Shown here: piece by piece, positions 26,737 to 35,818 of the stretch
How the letters are laid out: each line of letters starts with the position of its first letter
How positions within the stretch are numbered: the first letter of the stretch is position 1
Origin: Glaciecola petra
GTDB lineage: Bacteria > Pseudomonadota > Gammaproteobacteria > Enterobacterales > Alteromonadaceae
Direction of reading: 5' to 3'
NCBI RefSeq assembly: GCF_031846345.1
Contig: NZ_JAVRHX010000001.1
Span: forward strand, 1,302,001 to 1,366,000
DNA: 64,000 bases
Notes under the pieces: generated by a model
Seen by the model: only the letters and a program-made list of their open reading frames with translations
Database searches by the model: none
What the model was told of the DNA's origin: nothing
Made by a program: the position numbers and the translations under genes

Positions 26737-26915
26737 GCCGTCCTGCTAATTGGTGATTTACAAAAACAAAGGCCATTTTAAGTTGCTAGGCACAGTTTGC
26801 AAATATCTTCTGCAATTAATTTACCGACGACTTGGCTTTTCACCTGACTTAAGGCATTCAAAGCGCTACAATTGTTGAGCTGAGAAATCCTCATACAAAA
26901 AGCGGGCTGTCATCA

Positions 26916-27674
26916 ATGAAACTAAGCGATATTAAAAAACTACAACAAAAAAAATATCGAACCCAATTTGATAGTTATTTGCTAGAAGGTGAACATCTTA
27001 TTCTTGAGCTTAAAAAAGCCGCATTAACTCAAGCATATTTAAAGCAGGCGACAATATACTTCTCTGAAACACACAGGCCTTTAGCGCAAAAACTTTCCAA
27101 TGATTTTAATGTTGTGCAGGTAGACACAAAGCAAATGGCAGGTTTAAGTAATACCAAGAACCCTCAAGGTATTTTAGCCTGTGTCCCTATGCCAAAGGCA
27201 GTCACAGTATCAGATCATTATGCAAAACAGCCTTGTGTGTATTTACACGAAATACAAGACCCTGGCAACCTAGGAACGATAATCAGAACTTTGGCGTGGT
27301 TTGGGGACTTCCGTTTGTTATTAAGTAAAAATAGCGTTGACCCATTTAACCCCAAAGTTATCAGGGCTAGCATGGGTGCAATTTTTCATGTCCCCATCGA
27401 ACAAGAAGTCAGTTTAGATGATTTACACAATAGGTTTGATAAATTTGCGTACCTTGATATGGAAGGTAAATCTATCAATTCGGCAGCGTTTTTCGAATAT
27501 AAATGCTACTTATTTGGAAATGAAGCTCGCGGTGTGCCCTTGAGTGAGCTAACGGGGTGCAGAGCAGAGCCATTTAATATTGAAGGCAGCGGAAATATAG
27601 ACTCACTCAATGTAGCGAGTGCAGTCAATATTTGTGTCTATGAATTATCCAAAAATAAAGCTAGCAAACGCTAA
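26916..27674 (+). CDS. TrmH/SpoU family RNA methyltransferase
   Basis: This 252-residue SPOUT methyltransferase has an N-terminal substrate-binding part (FDSYLLEGEHLILELKK) and the three SPOUT motifs: EIQDPGNLGTIIRTLAWFG, YLFGNEARGVPLSEL and NIDSLNVASAVNICVYEL. The fold is a trefoil knot that 2'-O-methylates rRNA or tRNA ribose. The target nucleotide is not predictable. Its stop overlaps the convergent membrane protein gene by four bases. Confidence 0.88.
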   Translation: MKLSDIKKLQQKKYRTQFDSYLLEGEHLILELKKAALTQAYLKQATIYFSETHRPLAQKLSNDFNVVQVDTKQMAGLSNTKNPQGILACVPMPKAVTVSDHYAKQPCVYLHEIQDPGNLGTIIRTLAWFGDFRLLLSKNSVDPFNPKVIRASMGAIFHVPIEQEVSLDDLHNRFDKFAYLDMEGKSINSAAFFEYKCYLFGNEARGVPLSELTGCRAEPFNIEGSGNIDSLNVASAVNICVYELSKNKASKR

Positions 27675-28243
27675 TCAATTAAATGTACATTCTGATAGCT
27701 TTTAATCACACCGTAGGTTGATATTGCCGCCCACGCAACTTCCAGCCCAAAAGCTGGCCAATTAGACGTAAAGTAGAGTTGTGGTAACAGCACTAAAGCA
27801 GCATAAATGTTAAACGTTAAATATGCACGTGAGCTAATTCGTTTCGCTGAGAACAAGAAGTAACAGGAGCAAAAAACGAAAGCCGATGACCATGCAAACA
27901 ACTGAGCTAAGTGAACAAAGTCAATAAAAAGGCCCGTGATACACAAACTGCTAAACAATACCGCACATAATACGTAGTAATATTTGGCATTCACATATAT
28001 GCGTTCAAAACTAATTCCCGCCAACAAACACATACTAATAAGCATCCAAAAAGCATTAATAACCACCGCTTGCCATGACGCCAAATAGGTAGATTGAATA
28101 AGTAGAAAAGTGGCCGCAATTAAATTACCACCAAAATAAATCCATTTGCGCCAATCGGCTTTTACACTGATATAAGTATGATTGGCTAAATAAATAACGG
28201 TGCCTGACCAACCCAAAATACTAAAAATTATTTCTAAGTTCAT
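27671..28243 (-). CDS. Membrane protein with duplicated CBU_0592-like domain
   Basis: This 190-residue protein has about six membrane segments. Residues 9-75 (GWSGTVIYLANHTYISV to FWMLISMCLL) and about 115-182 (AWSSAFVFCSCYFLF to EVAWAAISTYGVIKS) look like two copies of the same three-helix unit of the CBU_0592 type. No charged active site is visible. It is last in a minus-strand run behind a solute-binding protein, an unknown two-TM protein and an RND pump, and may be cotranscribed with them. The function is unknown. Confidence 0.65.
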   Translation of the reverse strand: MNLEIIFSILGWSGTVIYLANHTYISVKADWRKWIYFGGNLIAATFLLIQSTYLASWQAVVINAFWMLISMCLLAGISFERIYVNAKYYYVLCAVLFSSLCITGLFIDFVHLAQLFAWSSAFVFCSCYFLFSAKRISSRAYLTFNIYAALVLLPQLYFTSNWPAFGLEVAWAAISTYGVIKSYQNVHLID

Positions 28244-28278
28244 TAAAGGACTACATCACATAGGTTTAGGTCTGGTCA

Positions 28279-29319
28279 TTATTGGAGCTGAATGTGCATA
28301 TTACGAACCATCATTTCTTTTCCGACATGAGGTCCATTTAGAATAACAACTTTACTAGTTAACAACATATTTCGATTAATATTAGTTGCAGAGTTAGGTC
28401 GACGTATACCTTCACTCCAGTCAAGAACAATGGCTTTAGTGCCAATTGGCAGAGTGTAAGACTCATCATCATTAACACCTTTTCCAATTATCGCTGGAAA
28501 TCCTTCTGCTGGAATTAATTCGGCGAGATCAACCTTTGGTGCAGACTCAATTTTGTTCTCTAGCGGTGTTTCGTTTCCAAACTTGAGTTTAATTGCCGCA
28601 TTTAGGGTATCAATTACCTGCTTACCATAATCACTTTTTGGCGCCATTAAATGAAACTTTTCGGTACCTTGTATGGCTAAAATGGGACGAATTAACTCTT
28701 TTTGCGCACTATAGTGAGATTGAATAATTGCATCCATTACTCCTTTAGCCATTGGCAACACGTCAATAGTATTATTCATTAATGCCGCAACCGCGTTAAT
28801 CTCATTATCAAATATTTCAGCATTAACAAGCATATTGTCTATTTCTTGACCATAACTATTGCCGTCAACTTTACCCACTTTTAACGCTTCTAAATTTTTA
28901 CGATCACCGATATTGTTAAATTGCCTACTGTAAAAAACCTGAATAGAAACGGTAGAAATTGGCTCAGAAAAATAGAACTCTTCAGCTCGTTGTTCAGTGT
29001 AAAAATACGGAAACGAAACAAGATCACGTTGCAAGCGCATGAGTGCCATTGCATCTGAGTATGGTAGGTATTCAAAATCAATATTAACATCTGCATATTT
29101 ACCCAACACCTTTAAGGTCCGAGCAGCGCTACCTAGGGGTTTGTTAGCAGAATTAATATAGGGTGGAAAATCATCTACATAAACAGTAAGAGATTGCTTT
29201 TGTATCGCTGTATTACCTTCGACTTGGGATGCCGCTGCACTTAACTCGACATAAGATAAGCACAACAAAAGTGTAAAACAACTTGTGATTGTCTTGCTTA
29301 ATAAGTTGCCGACATACAT
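28279..29319 (-). CDS. Solute-binding-protein-like exported protein (family 3 fold)
   Basis: The 346-residue protein has a signal peptide and then the periplasmic binding fold of amino-acid-type solute-binding proteins: QSLTVYVDDFPPYI (about 40-54), LPYSDAMALMRLQRDLVSFPYFYTEQRAEEFYFSEPI (near 95-132) and KVGKVDGNSYGQEIDNML. A 70-residue C-terminal addition (from about 280) has no match I know. No ABC permease or ATPase is adjacent. It starts three bases after the unknown two-TM gene, so the pair probably works together, possibly as a sensor. Confidence 0.75.
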   Translation of the reverse strand: MYVGNLLSKTITSCFTLLLCLSYVELSAAASQVEGNTAIQKQSLTVYVDDFPPYINSANKPLGSAARTLKVLGKYADVNIDFEYLPYSDAMALMRLQRDLVSFPYFYTEQRAEEFYFSEPISTVSIQVFYSRQFNNIGDRKNLEALKVGKVDGNSYGQEIDNMLVNAEIFDNEINAVAALMNNTIDVLPMAKGVMDAIIQSHYSAQKELIRPILAIQGTEKFHLMAPKSDYGKQVIDTLNAAIKLKFGNETPLENKIESAPKVDLAELIPAEGFPAIIGKGVNDDESYTLPIGTKAIVLDWSEGIRRPNSATNINRNMLLTSKVVILNGPHVGKEMMVRNMHIQLQ

Positions 29320-29322
29320 ATC

Positions 29323-30645
29323 TTAGCCTTTCACTTTTTTGTAGGTGATAAAAATCAAACCCGCTGCGACAATCCCAATGAAAAACATTAAATCGGCAGG
29401 GATTTCTGCAATTATCGTTAAGAATGAAGAGGGACCACCATCGTTATGATCGAGCGTTGGATTGGCCATCGCTTCGCGACTAAATTGCGTGACAAAGAAA
29501 AAGAAGTCTAAAACGGTAAACAAACTAATCCCAATTAATATGTATTCTGTTTTGTAAGCACTAATTTTAGCTTGTCTCGAATTTGCTTCATTAATTTTAT
29601 CCTTGCATACATCTAGCATAACATTGCCATTCTCGACTAGCCGCTCATATTCCCAGCACTTAAATATATCCTCAATCAACTCCCGTTTTTTTCGATTAAG
29701 ATGCCTTAAGCATTCGTTTACTTCTACGCTGTGTAATTTTGAAACCACGCGCCCTTTTTCTAAAGAACGTTTAGCACGTTGTAATTGTGACTCTAATTTC
29801 TTTTTTTCACCCTTAAACGCCCATTCTATAGCTTGCCGTAATTGTCTATTGCACTTTTCTTGCGCAGTATAGCAATATTGCGCCAATATCATGGTGTCTA
29901 AGCAGAGCTGTTTATGTTCACTGAATCCACTGCCGTTTTCAGATGGTGAATCAACGACAATATATTTAATCCAAGTCATTGAGTGCTGAATCTCGCCATT
30001 TATAATCCGCTGCGCGTCACTTTTGCGCAAGGTTTCCGCAAGCCAGTCTTTTATTATTGGCGCTCGTTTCACATCTTTAGTTTGATCTTCATTTAATATA
30101 AGACTGCGTGATGGCCAGTATACTTTTGCCTTAGCGCCGCTTCTATCAAAAATTGCTTCTGAGTTAGTCAACGACTTCTCAAGTTCTACTAGGATGCTGT
30201 CAAATTCGGTATAAGCCTCATCTAGAATTGTTTTAGTGTGATCTAACACTAAATCATCAAGCGCTTGGGCGTCATTGGCATAGAGCTGATTTAATATCAC
30301 CTCGGCTATCGCTATACTATTTGGAAAGATGTGAAATTTAACCTTGTTACCTTTAACTTCATGCGCCCATGAAAAAAGAGCTAACGATGACACATCGTCT
30401 TCTAAAGACAAATACTCTGCATCCACAAAAGAACCAAGTTGTTTAGAGTGTTTAGGAATGACAGCGTTTATTGTTGGAACGAGTTCAACTATTTGAGCAA
30501 TAATTTCGCGTGTTTGATCACTATCTTTTGCAAAACCTAAGGGTAAGCTAAACGCGATATCAATGGGGCTGATAGTTGTTACAGACCATTCAAGAGAGCT
30601 GAGTGGATGTTGATCATTGGTTTTGTAAAGCGCTTCTTCCGCCAC
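29323..30645 (-). CDS. Unknown protein with CorA-like topology (large N-terminal domain, two C-terminal TM helices)
   Basis: I do not recognise this 440-residue family. The N-terminal 340 residues are hydrophilic and end in long charged helices (ECLRHLNRKKRELIEDIFKC, then RLVENGNVMLDVCKDKINE). Two hydrophobic helices follow (EYILIGISLFTVLDFFFFV, about 370-388, and ADLMFFIGIVAAGLIFITY, near 415-435) with a short basic tail. The layout resembles CorA-type channels, but the GMN/GxN signature between the helices is absent. The start is GTG with AGGA six bases upstream. It sits 58 bases after the RND pump and three bases before the solute-binding protein. Confidence 0.6.
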   Translation of the reverse strand: MAEEALYKTNDQHPLSSLEWSVTTISPIDIAFSLPLGFAKDSDQTREIIAQIVELVPTINAVIPKHSKQLGSFVDAEYLSLEDDVSSLALFSWAHEVKGNKVKFHIFPNSIAIAEVILNQLYANDAQALDDLVLDHTKTILDEAYTEFDSILVELEKSLTNSEAIFDRSGAKAKVYWPSRSLILNEDQTKDVKRAPIIKDWLAETLRKSDAQRIINGEIQHSMTWIKYIVVDSPSENGSGFSEHKQLCLDTMILAQYCYTAQEKCNRQLRQAIEWAFKGEKKKLESQLQRAKRSLEKGRVVSKLHSVEVNECLRHLNRKKRELIEDIFKCWEYERLVENGNVMLDVCKDKINEANSRQAKISAYKTEYILIGISLFTVLDFFFFVTQFSREAMANPTLDHNDGGPSSFLTIIAEIPADLMFFIGIVAAGLIFITYKKVKG

Positions 30646-30672
30646 TTGACGTCCTTATTCTTTGTGGAAATC

Positions 30673-30695
30673 AAAGAGCGCTATTGGCACTCTTT
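30673..30695. terminator. Weak hairpin between RND pump and unknown gene
   Basis: AAAGAG (30673-30678) pairs with CTCTTT (30690-30695) and inner GC pairs extend the stem. The T run is on the plus side only. On the minus strand it may cause partial termination after the RND pump, so the downstream genes could be weaker. Confidence 0.3.
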
Positions 30696-30703
30696 TTAAG
30701 CAC

Positions 30704-33700
30704 TCACGCTTTGAGCTCTTCTTTAGGAAGTTCACGTGCTAAGTGCTTTTTTCCTCTAAACAGATTTTTGATATCATCTAATATTAAGTACAGAGATGGT
30801 ACAAGCAATAATGTGATGATGGTAGCAAATAATATACCGAAGGCGAGTGAAATTGCCATTGGAATAACTATTTGAGCTTGCAGACTTTTTTCAAATAATA
30901 TCGGCAACAAACCCATGAATGTTGTCAAAGACGTTAAAATAATAGCTCTAAAACGTTGTGTTCCTGCCTGATAGACTGCATCTAAAAGAGCATAGCCTTC
31001 TTTGCGTGCACGGTTAACAAAATCCACCATAATTAATGAATCATTTACCACAACGCCAGCAAGGGCAATAATACCACAAATAGAAAGTACACTTATCGCC
31101 TCACCCATTATCAAATGTCCAATGACCGCCCCTACTAAGCCAAATGGAATCACCGACATAATAATAAGCGGTTGCGAGTAAGACTTTAAAGGGATAGCCA
31201 TAAGTGCAAATATCATAAACAAAGCAAATAAAAAGCCTTGTGCTAGTGAGAACGTCGCTTCACTTTGCTCTTTTGAAATCCCTTGCAGTTTAAATGTTAC
31301 TTCAGGGTAACGTTCAAGCATTTCTGGTATCACATCTTTCATTATTGTTGAGGCAACTTCACCTGGATCAACAATGTCTTTATTCACTTTTCCATTTACT
31401 GTAATAGAGCGCGAGCCATCTACACGAATAATGCTGGCATATCCTTCCGACATGCGAACATCTGCTACTTGGTTAAATGGCACATCATCCCCATTGGGTG
31501 CGCGCACACGCATGTTTTCTAAGTTACCAATGGAGTTACGATCTTCTTTTGGATAGCGCACCATGACTTTGACTTCTTCGTCTTCACGCTGAATGCGTTG
31601 CGCTTCGGCACCATAAAATCCATATCTAACCTGTTGAGCAAGTTGAGATAAACTAATGCCAAGTGCTTCAGCTTGTGGTTTTACTTCAAGCTGAATTTCG
31701 TCACTCCCACCACTAAATGAATCATTAACTTCAGTAACACCATTGTAGCCTTCTAAGTAACTCTTTAATTCTTTAGTGACGTTTTTAAGTGGTTGTATAT
31801 TGTTAGAACTAAATTCGAAACTTAAATCGGAACCGCCACCAGGACCGCCTGGACTGCCTATATCCAATGACCTAACACCAGGAATTTCAGGCATAAAATT
31901 ACGCCATATATCTTGCATATCTTTGTCGGTTAATTCGCGAGTTTCACCTTTTGTAAGTTCTACAAATAGTTGCCCAGACAAGGGGCCATTATCGAAAGCC
32001 AAAGAATGCTTTATCGCAGGCGCTCCTGTCTCATCAATAATTTGTTTATTCATGCGCTGGGCTGCTCGTAATAACTCTTCAATTGCCAAGTCACGTTGTT
32101 TTAAAGACGAACCTGCTTCCATTTCAATTGATGCAATCATAAAGTCAGAGGGGATATTGGGGAAAAATACGAAGCGTACTTGTCCTCCTGCAAATAAACC
32201 AATAGTCACTATAAACATTGCCAAAAATGCGGTAAGTGTGGTGTAACGGTTTTTAACCGCCGCTATTAAAAATTTACCGTATTTTTCTTTAATAAAGTGC
32301 GCTAGCATTTCATTAAACCGTTGGCGCGCTCTTTGCAAACCATTGGCCGTTTTAGGATCATAAGGTTTGACTTTCATGTGGCCAAGATGGGCAGGTAAAA
32401 TCAATTTAGATTCTATTAACGAAAATACAAGACACAAAATTACCACCATGCCGATGGTCTTCCAAATGACACCAAAGGTGCCGCTGACCATTAACATAGG
32501 TGAAAATGCGGCTATGGTTGTTAATACACCGAAAGTAGCTGGCATCGCTACTTTTTGTACACCGCGGATAACATTATCCAAGCTATGCCCGTTTTTATCT
32601 ATTTCTGCATAGGCGGATTCCCCCATTATAATGGCGTCGTCGACCACTATACCAAGTACCAAAATAAACCCAAACAGACTTAACAGATTGATAGACACAT
32701 CTATGTTATCCATTGGCATGACCATCAAGGTGCCTAAAAAACAAACTGGCAAACCAACCATTACCCAAGCTGCAAGCTTCAGCTTTAAGAAAATTGACAG
32801 CACAATAAAGACTAAAACAGCCCCTTGTAACATATTCCACAACATCATGCTAAGACGGTCATTTAGGTAAAATGAACTGTCCCCCCATGAGTCAGCTTGC
32901 ACATTGGCGGGTAACTCCGTCCGTTTTTTGTCTAGATATTCATTGACGTTTTTTGATATTTCTAAGGCGTTTTGATCGCCAACAGCTCTGACGCGAATGT
33001 TCATTGCTGTTTTTCCATCAAATCTCGCAAAATTATTGTCTTCAACAAACCCATCATTAATCGAGGCAATGTCACCAATCAATAAACGTGTACCATCGCT
33101 TCTGTTTATAAGTGGAATTTTTGCAAAATCCCACGCACTATAAGCCTGACCTTTTGCTCTTAATAAAATATCACCATTGTCTGAACGTATTGACCCGCCG
33201 GGTATATCAACCGATGAGCGTCTTATCGCGGCAACGACGTCATCAAAAGTCAAATCATATGCTTGCAGTTGTACCTCGGCTATTTCCACTGATACTTCAT
33301 AGTCTCTAGCGCCAAATACACCTACATCTGAGATACCATCAAGGTTAGCAATTTCATCACGTATCGATTTAGTTAATTCTTTCAATTCACGTTCGGTGAC
33401 ATCACCATAAACAGACACCCACAATACATCTTGTTGTGCTTTCAATCGATAAACAACTGGCTTTTCAGTATTTGCGGGAAAAGTGGAAATTGCATCTACT
33501 TGTACTTTTATTTCGTCAAGTAGGTCTTGCACATCATAGTTATCAAGCACTTCAATGGTTACCGAGCCAAGGCCTTCACGCGAAGTAGACGTAATTTTTT
33601 TAATCCCTTCTAGATCTTTTATGGCCTCTTCTATTCTAAGAATTACTCCTTCTTCGACTTCCTGTGGTGCAGCACCTAAATAAGGAACCTGTACACTAAT

Positions 33701-33856
33701 TAAGTTAAGTACAAATTGAGGGAATATTTGTTTTTGTACCTTGAAGATGCCTGCAATACCGCCCGCTATGATGATTATCATGAGCAAATTTGCAGCTACA
33801 TTATTGCGCGCAAACCATGCAACAATGCCTTTATTTGTGTCTATCTTACTGTTCAT
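30704..33856 (-). CDS. RND efflux transporter permease (AcrB-like)
   Basis: A 1050-residue AcrB-type RND pump with twelve expected TM helices and two large periplasmic loops. Signs include the N-terminal GIVAWFARNNVAANLLM, the TM4 sequence GIVVDDAIIMGESAYAEI (DD proton-relay pair) near residue 405, and the C-terminal VVVNDSLIMVDFVNRARKEG. It exports drugs, detergents or metabolites with a periplasmic adaptor; the adaptor gene precedes it with an ATGA overlap. No outer membrane channel gene is here, so a shared TolC-like protein is needed. It groups by eye with the non-AcrB-like, HAE-1-related pumps of marine gammaproteobacteria. Confidence 0.93.
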   Translation of the reverse strand: MNSKIDTNKGIVAWFARNNVAANLLMIIIIAGGIAGIFKVQKQIFPQFVLNLISVQVPYLGAAPQEVEEGVILRIEEAIKDLEGIKKITSTSREGLGSVTIEVLDNYDVQDLLDEIKVQVDAISTFPANTEKPVVYRLKAQQDVLWVSVYGDVTERELKELTKSIRDEIANLDGISDVGVFGARDYEVSVEIAEVQLQAYDLTFDDVVAAIRRSSVDIPGGSIRSDNGDILLRAKGQAYSAWDFAKIPLINRSDGTRLLIGDIASINDGFVEDNNFARFDGKTAMNIRVRAVGDQNALEISKNVNEYLDKKRTELPANVQADSWGDSSFYLNDRLSMMLWNMLQGAVLVFIVLSIFLKLKLAAWVMVGLPVCFLGTLMVMPMDNIDVSINLLSLFGFILVLGIVVDDAIIMGESAYAEIDKNGHSLDNVIRGVQKVAMPATFGVLTTIAAFSPMLMVSGTFGVIWKTIGMVVILCLVFSLIESKLILPAHLGHMKVKPYDPKTANGLQRARQRFNEMLAHFIKEKYGKFLIAAVKNRYTTLTAFLAMFIVTIGLFAGGQVRFVFFPNIPSDFMIASIEMEAGSSLKQRDLAIEELLRAAQRMNKQIIDETGAPAIKHSLAFDNGPLSGQLFVELTKGETRELTDKDMQDIWRNFMPEIPGVRSLDIGSPGGPGGGSDLSFEFSSNNIQPLKNVTKELKSYLEGYNGVTEVNDSFSGGSDEIQLEVKPQAEALGISLSQLAQQVRYGFYGAEAQRIQREDEEVKVMVRYPKEDRNSIGNLENMRVRAPNGDDVPFNQVADVRMSEGYASIIRVDGSRSITVNGKVNKDIVDPGEVASTIMKDVIPEMLERYPEVTFKLQGISKEQSEATFSLAQGFLFALFMIFALMAIPLKSYSQPLIIMSVIPFGLVGAVIGHLIMGEAISVLSICGIIALAGVVVNDSLIMVDFVNRARKEGYALLDAVYQAGTQRFRAIILTSLTTFMGLLPILFEKSLQAQIVIPMAISLAFGILFATIITLLLVPSLYLILDDIKNLFRGKKHLARELPKEELKA

Positions 33857-35049
33857 AAGCTTATCTCACCTGGCTCATCTTCGTCTATTGACGGCGGTGG
33901 TTCAGAATTGTCATCCACAAATCTAACTGGCATGCCATTGTATGGTGTCGACACTGCTGACATCACCACTTTATGTTCGCTAGGCAAGCCTCCACTGATG
34001 TACACAAAGTCTTCTTCTGCACGCATCACGTCAACCGTATTAATTTGCAACTTCATATCTTTATCTACGGTTAAAACGGTGCCGTCTAAGCGCATAACAA
34101 AACGTGGTAACTTAATAATATTACTAGCGTTTAAACCACTAATTGCGGCACTTACAAAACGTCCAAACTTCAATTCGCTTTGATGTACTTTAGTGACCAT
34201 ATTATAGGGGTCTTGAACCTCAACTACTCCATAAATAACTCTTCTCGCTTCGTCTAATACGGCTTCATCTCTTACCAGTTTCCCCTGCCAAAAATGGCGT
34301 TTACCGGCGATATCAGCACTCAAGGTTACATTAGGTTGTTTTTCGTCTAAATCACCTAAGAATGCCACGTCATTATCAGTAAGTGGCAAACGAACTTCGG
34401 CAACGTCTGTAGAGAACACTTCTCCTATTTGGCTTCCAAGTGCCACAAATTGACCTAGGTCGACCATGCGAGTTTTTACTAAGCCATCGTAAGGGGCTCG
34501 AATAATAGTCCGTTCAAGATTCCTTTTTGCCCTGTCTAAACCTGCTTTTGCCGCTTTTAAGTTAGCTTTTTCTCGCGCTAATTGAGGTTTGCGCAGGCCA
34601 AGTTCAGGTGGCGTACCCGAATTTACCGAACTCCACTCACGTTCAGCCACTTTCCCACGAGCAATTTCTTCATCTAAACTTGCTTGAACTCTTGCTACTT
34701 CTGCCTCAGCAAGAAGCAAGTCTGTTTTATAATCATCACTTTCTAACTCAACTAACATATCGCCTTTTCTGAAAAATCCACCTTCATTGAATTTCTCCGA
34801 AATCGTAATAACTCGGCCACTCACTTGCGAACTTAAGACAGTTTTGTTTTTAGGTTGCACAGCGCCTTGTGCATAGACTAAAAACTCAACGTCCTGGGAG
34901 AAGATATCAACGGCATCAACTAAAAAGTCTTGTACTTCAACTTCTTTAACTTCTGGCTCAGGCTTCAATTGGATTAATACGACCATTATTGCGATGGCTG
35001 TCACCAAAAGAATGACGGGCAAGCCCGTTTTACGTAAACCACTACTCAT
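33853..35049 (-). CDS. RND efflux periplasmic adaptor subunit
   Basis: This 398-residue membrane fusion protein has an N-terminal signal anchor (VILLVTAIAIMVVLIQL), a biotinyl-lipoyl motif VLSSQVSGRVITISEKFNEGGFF (near 70-92) and a coiled-coil hairpin (ARVQASLDEEIARG to RNLERTIIRAP). Beta-barrel and membrane-proximal domains follow. It links the pump at 30704 to an outer membrane channel. The start has AGGA six bases upstream. It is first in the operon; the Lrp gene upstream runs the same way and ends 155 bases before. Confidence 0.92.
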   Translation of the reverse strand: MSSGLRKTGLPVILLVTAIAIMVVLIQLKPEPEVKEVEVQDFLVDAVDIFSQDVEFLVYAQGAVQPKNKTVLSSQVSGRVITISEKFNEGGFFRKGDMLVELESDDYKTDLLLAEAEVARVQASLDEEIARGKVAEREWSSVNSGTPPELGLRKPQLAREKANLKAAKAGLDRAKRNLERTIIRAPYDGLVKTRMVDLGQFVALGSQIGEVFSTDVAEVRLPLTDNDVAFLGDLDEKQPNVTLSADIAGKRHFWQGKLVRDEAVLDEARRVIYGVVEVQDPYNMVTKVHQSELKFGRFVSAAISGLNASNIIKLPRFVMRLDGTVLTVDKDMKLQINTVDVMRAEEDFVYISGGLPSEHKVVMSAVSTPYNGMPVRFVDDNSEPPPSIDEDEPGEISL

Positions 35050-35204
35050 GAATTTTCCTAACGTTGTGATAATCTTGTTAATGTTATAATTATACGCTCA
35101 TGCAGGGACAATGGACTAGGATTTACTATTAAAGATTTGTCAGAATCTTTACCTAAATTGTGTCTAAATGTAACATTTGCGAATGTGTATGAAGCAAATT
35201 TCAG

Positions 35205-35666
35205 TTATGTGTCTTTCTCAGATATGGGTAATAAACGCCCTATTTCTTTAATACTGCGAGTACTTATAGCGGTACTGAAACGCTCTACACCACTGAATTG
35301 CGACAATTCACTGCGTAAAAATTCATCTAGATCTCTTATATTTTTAGCCACTACATGCAGCACATAATCATAGTCACCAGTGACAGCAAAACAGTGCAAA
35401 ATTTTTTCATGTCTCAATACGCTTTCTTCAAATGCATCTGCTTGGCCAAAATTTAAAACTAGTTGCACAATTGCCTGCACTTCTAATCCTATGGCGTAAG
35501 GATCTACTCTGGCGGTATAAGCGCTTATAACCCCCTTTAGTTCTAACTCTTTTACCCTATTCCAGCATGGCGTTTTGCTTAGACCCACTTTTAGCGCTAA
35601 ATCAGCAAATGAAATTCGGGCGTCCCCTTCCAATACGGAAAGAATTTTTCTATCTATTTTATCCAT
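35205..35666 (-). CDS. Lrp/AsnC family transcriptional regulator
   Basis: A 153-residue Lrp/AsnC protein with an N-terminal winged HTH (MDKIDRKILSVLEGDARISF, then LALKVGLSKTPCWNRVKEL) and a C-terminal RAM ligand domain (VTGDYDYVLHVVAKNIRDL). The ATG at 35666 is the canonical start; the frame is open 28 codons further, but those residues are not family-like. It is divergent from the TDO-like and kynureninase-like genes, like Pseudomonas KynR, so it probably regulates them in response to kynurenine or tryptophan. Repeated AGAACATT-like elements lie between them. Confidence 0.88.
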   Translation of the reverse strand: MDKIDRKILSVLEGDARISFADLALKVGLSKTPCWNRVKELELKGVISAYTARVDPYAIGLEVQAIVQLVLNFGQADAFEESVLRHEKILHCFAVTGDYDYVLHVVAKNIRDLDEFLRSELSQFSGVERFSTAISTRSIKEIGRLLPISEKDT

Positions 35667-35671
35667 AATTA

Positions 35672-35756
35672 AAGAACATTTTTTACCTATTAAACCTTTT
35701 ATAAGAACATTATGCCCACTTAAAACATAATACGCAAAACATAAGGACATTGTTCT
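35672..35756. promoter_or_regulatory. Putative Lrp-type operator array (AGAACATT repeats)
   Basis: AAGAACATT occurs at 35672-35680 and 35703-35711, and AAGGACATTGTTCT at 35743-35756; the last contains the near-palindrome AGGACA-T-TGTTCT. Spacings of 31 and 40 bases are near 3 and 4 helical turns, as expected for Lrp-family wrapping. It fills the gap between the Lrp gene and the TDO-like gene. Confidence 0.55.
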
Positions 35757-35818
35757 GACGCATTTGTAGTACTCTATTCATAAGATTGAGCTGATACACT
35801 TTCACTCTAGGATGACAT

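Noticed and set aside
31776..32246. 156-residue plus-strand frame inside the RND pump gene
   Set aside because: Antisense shadow of a 1050-residue conserved pump; no ribosome site or family match.
33716..34183. 155-residue plus-strand frame across the RND pump/adaptor junction
   Set aside because: Overlaps both conserved genes in antisense; judged a shadow frame.
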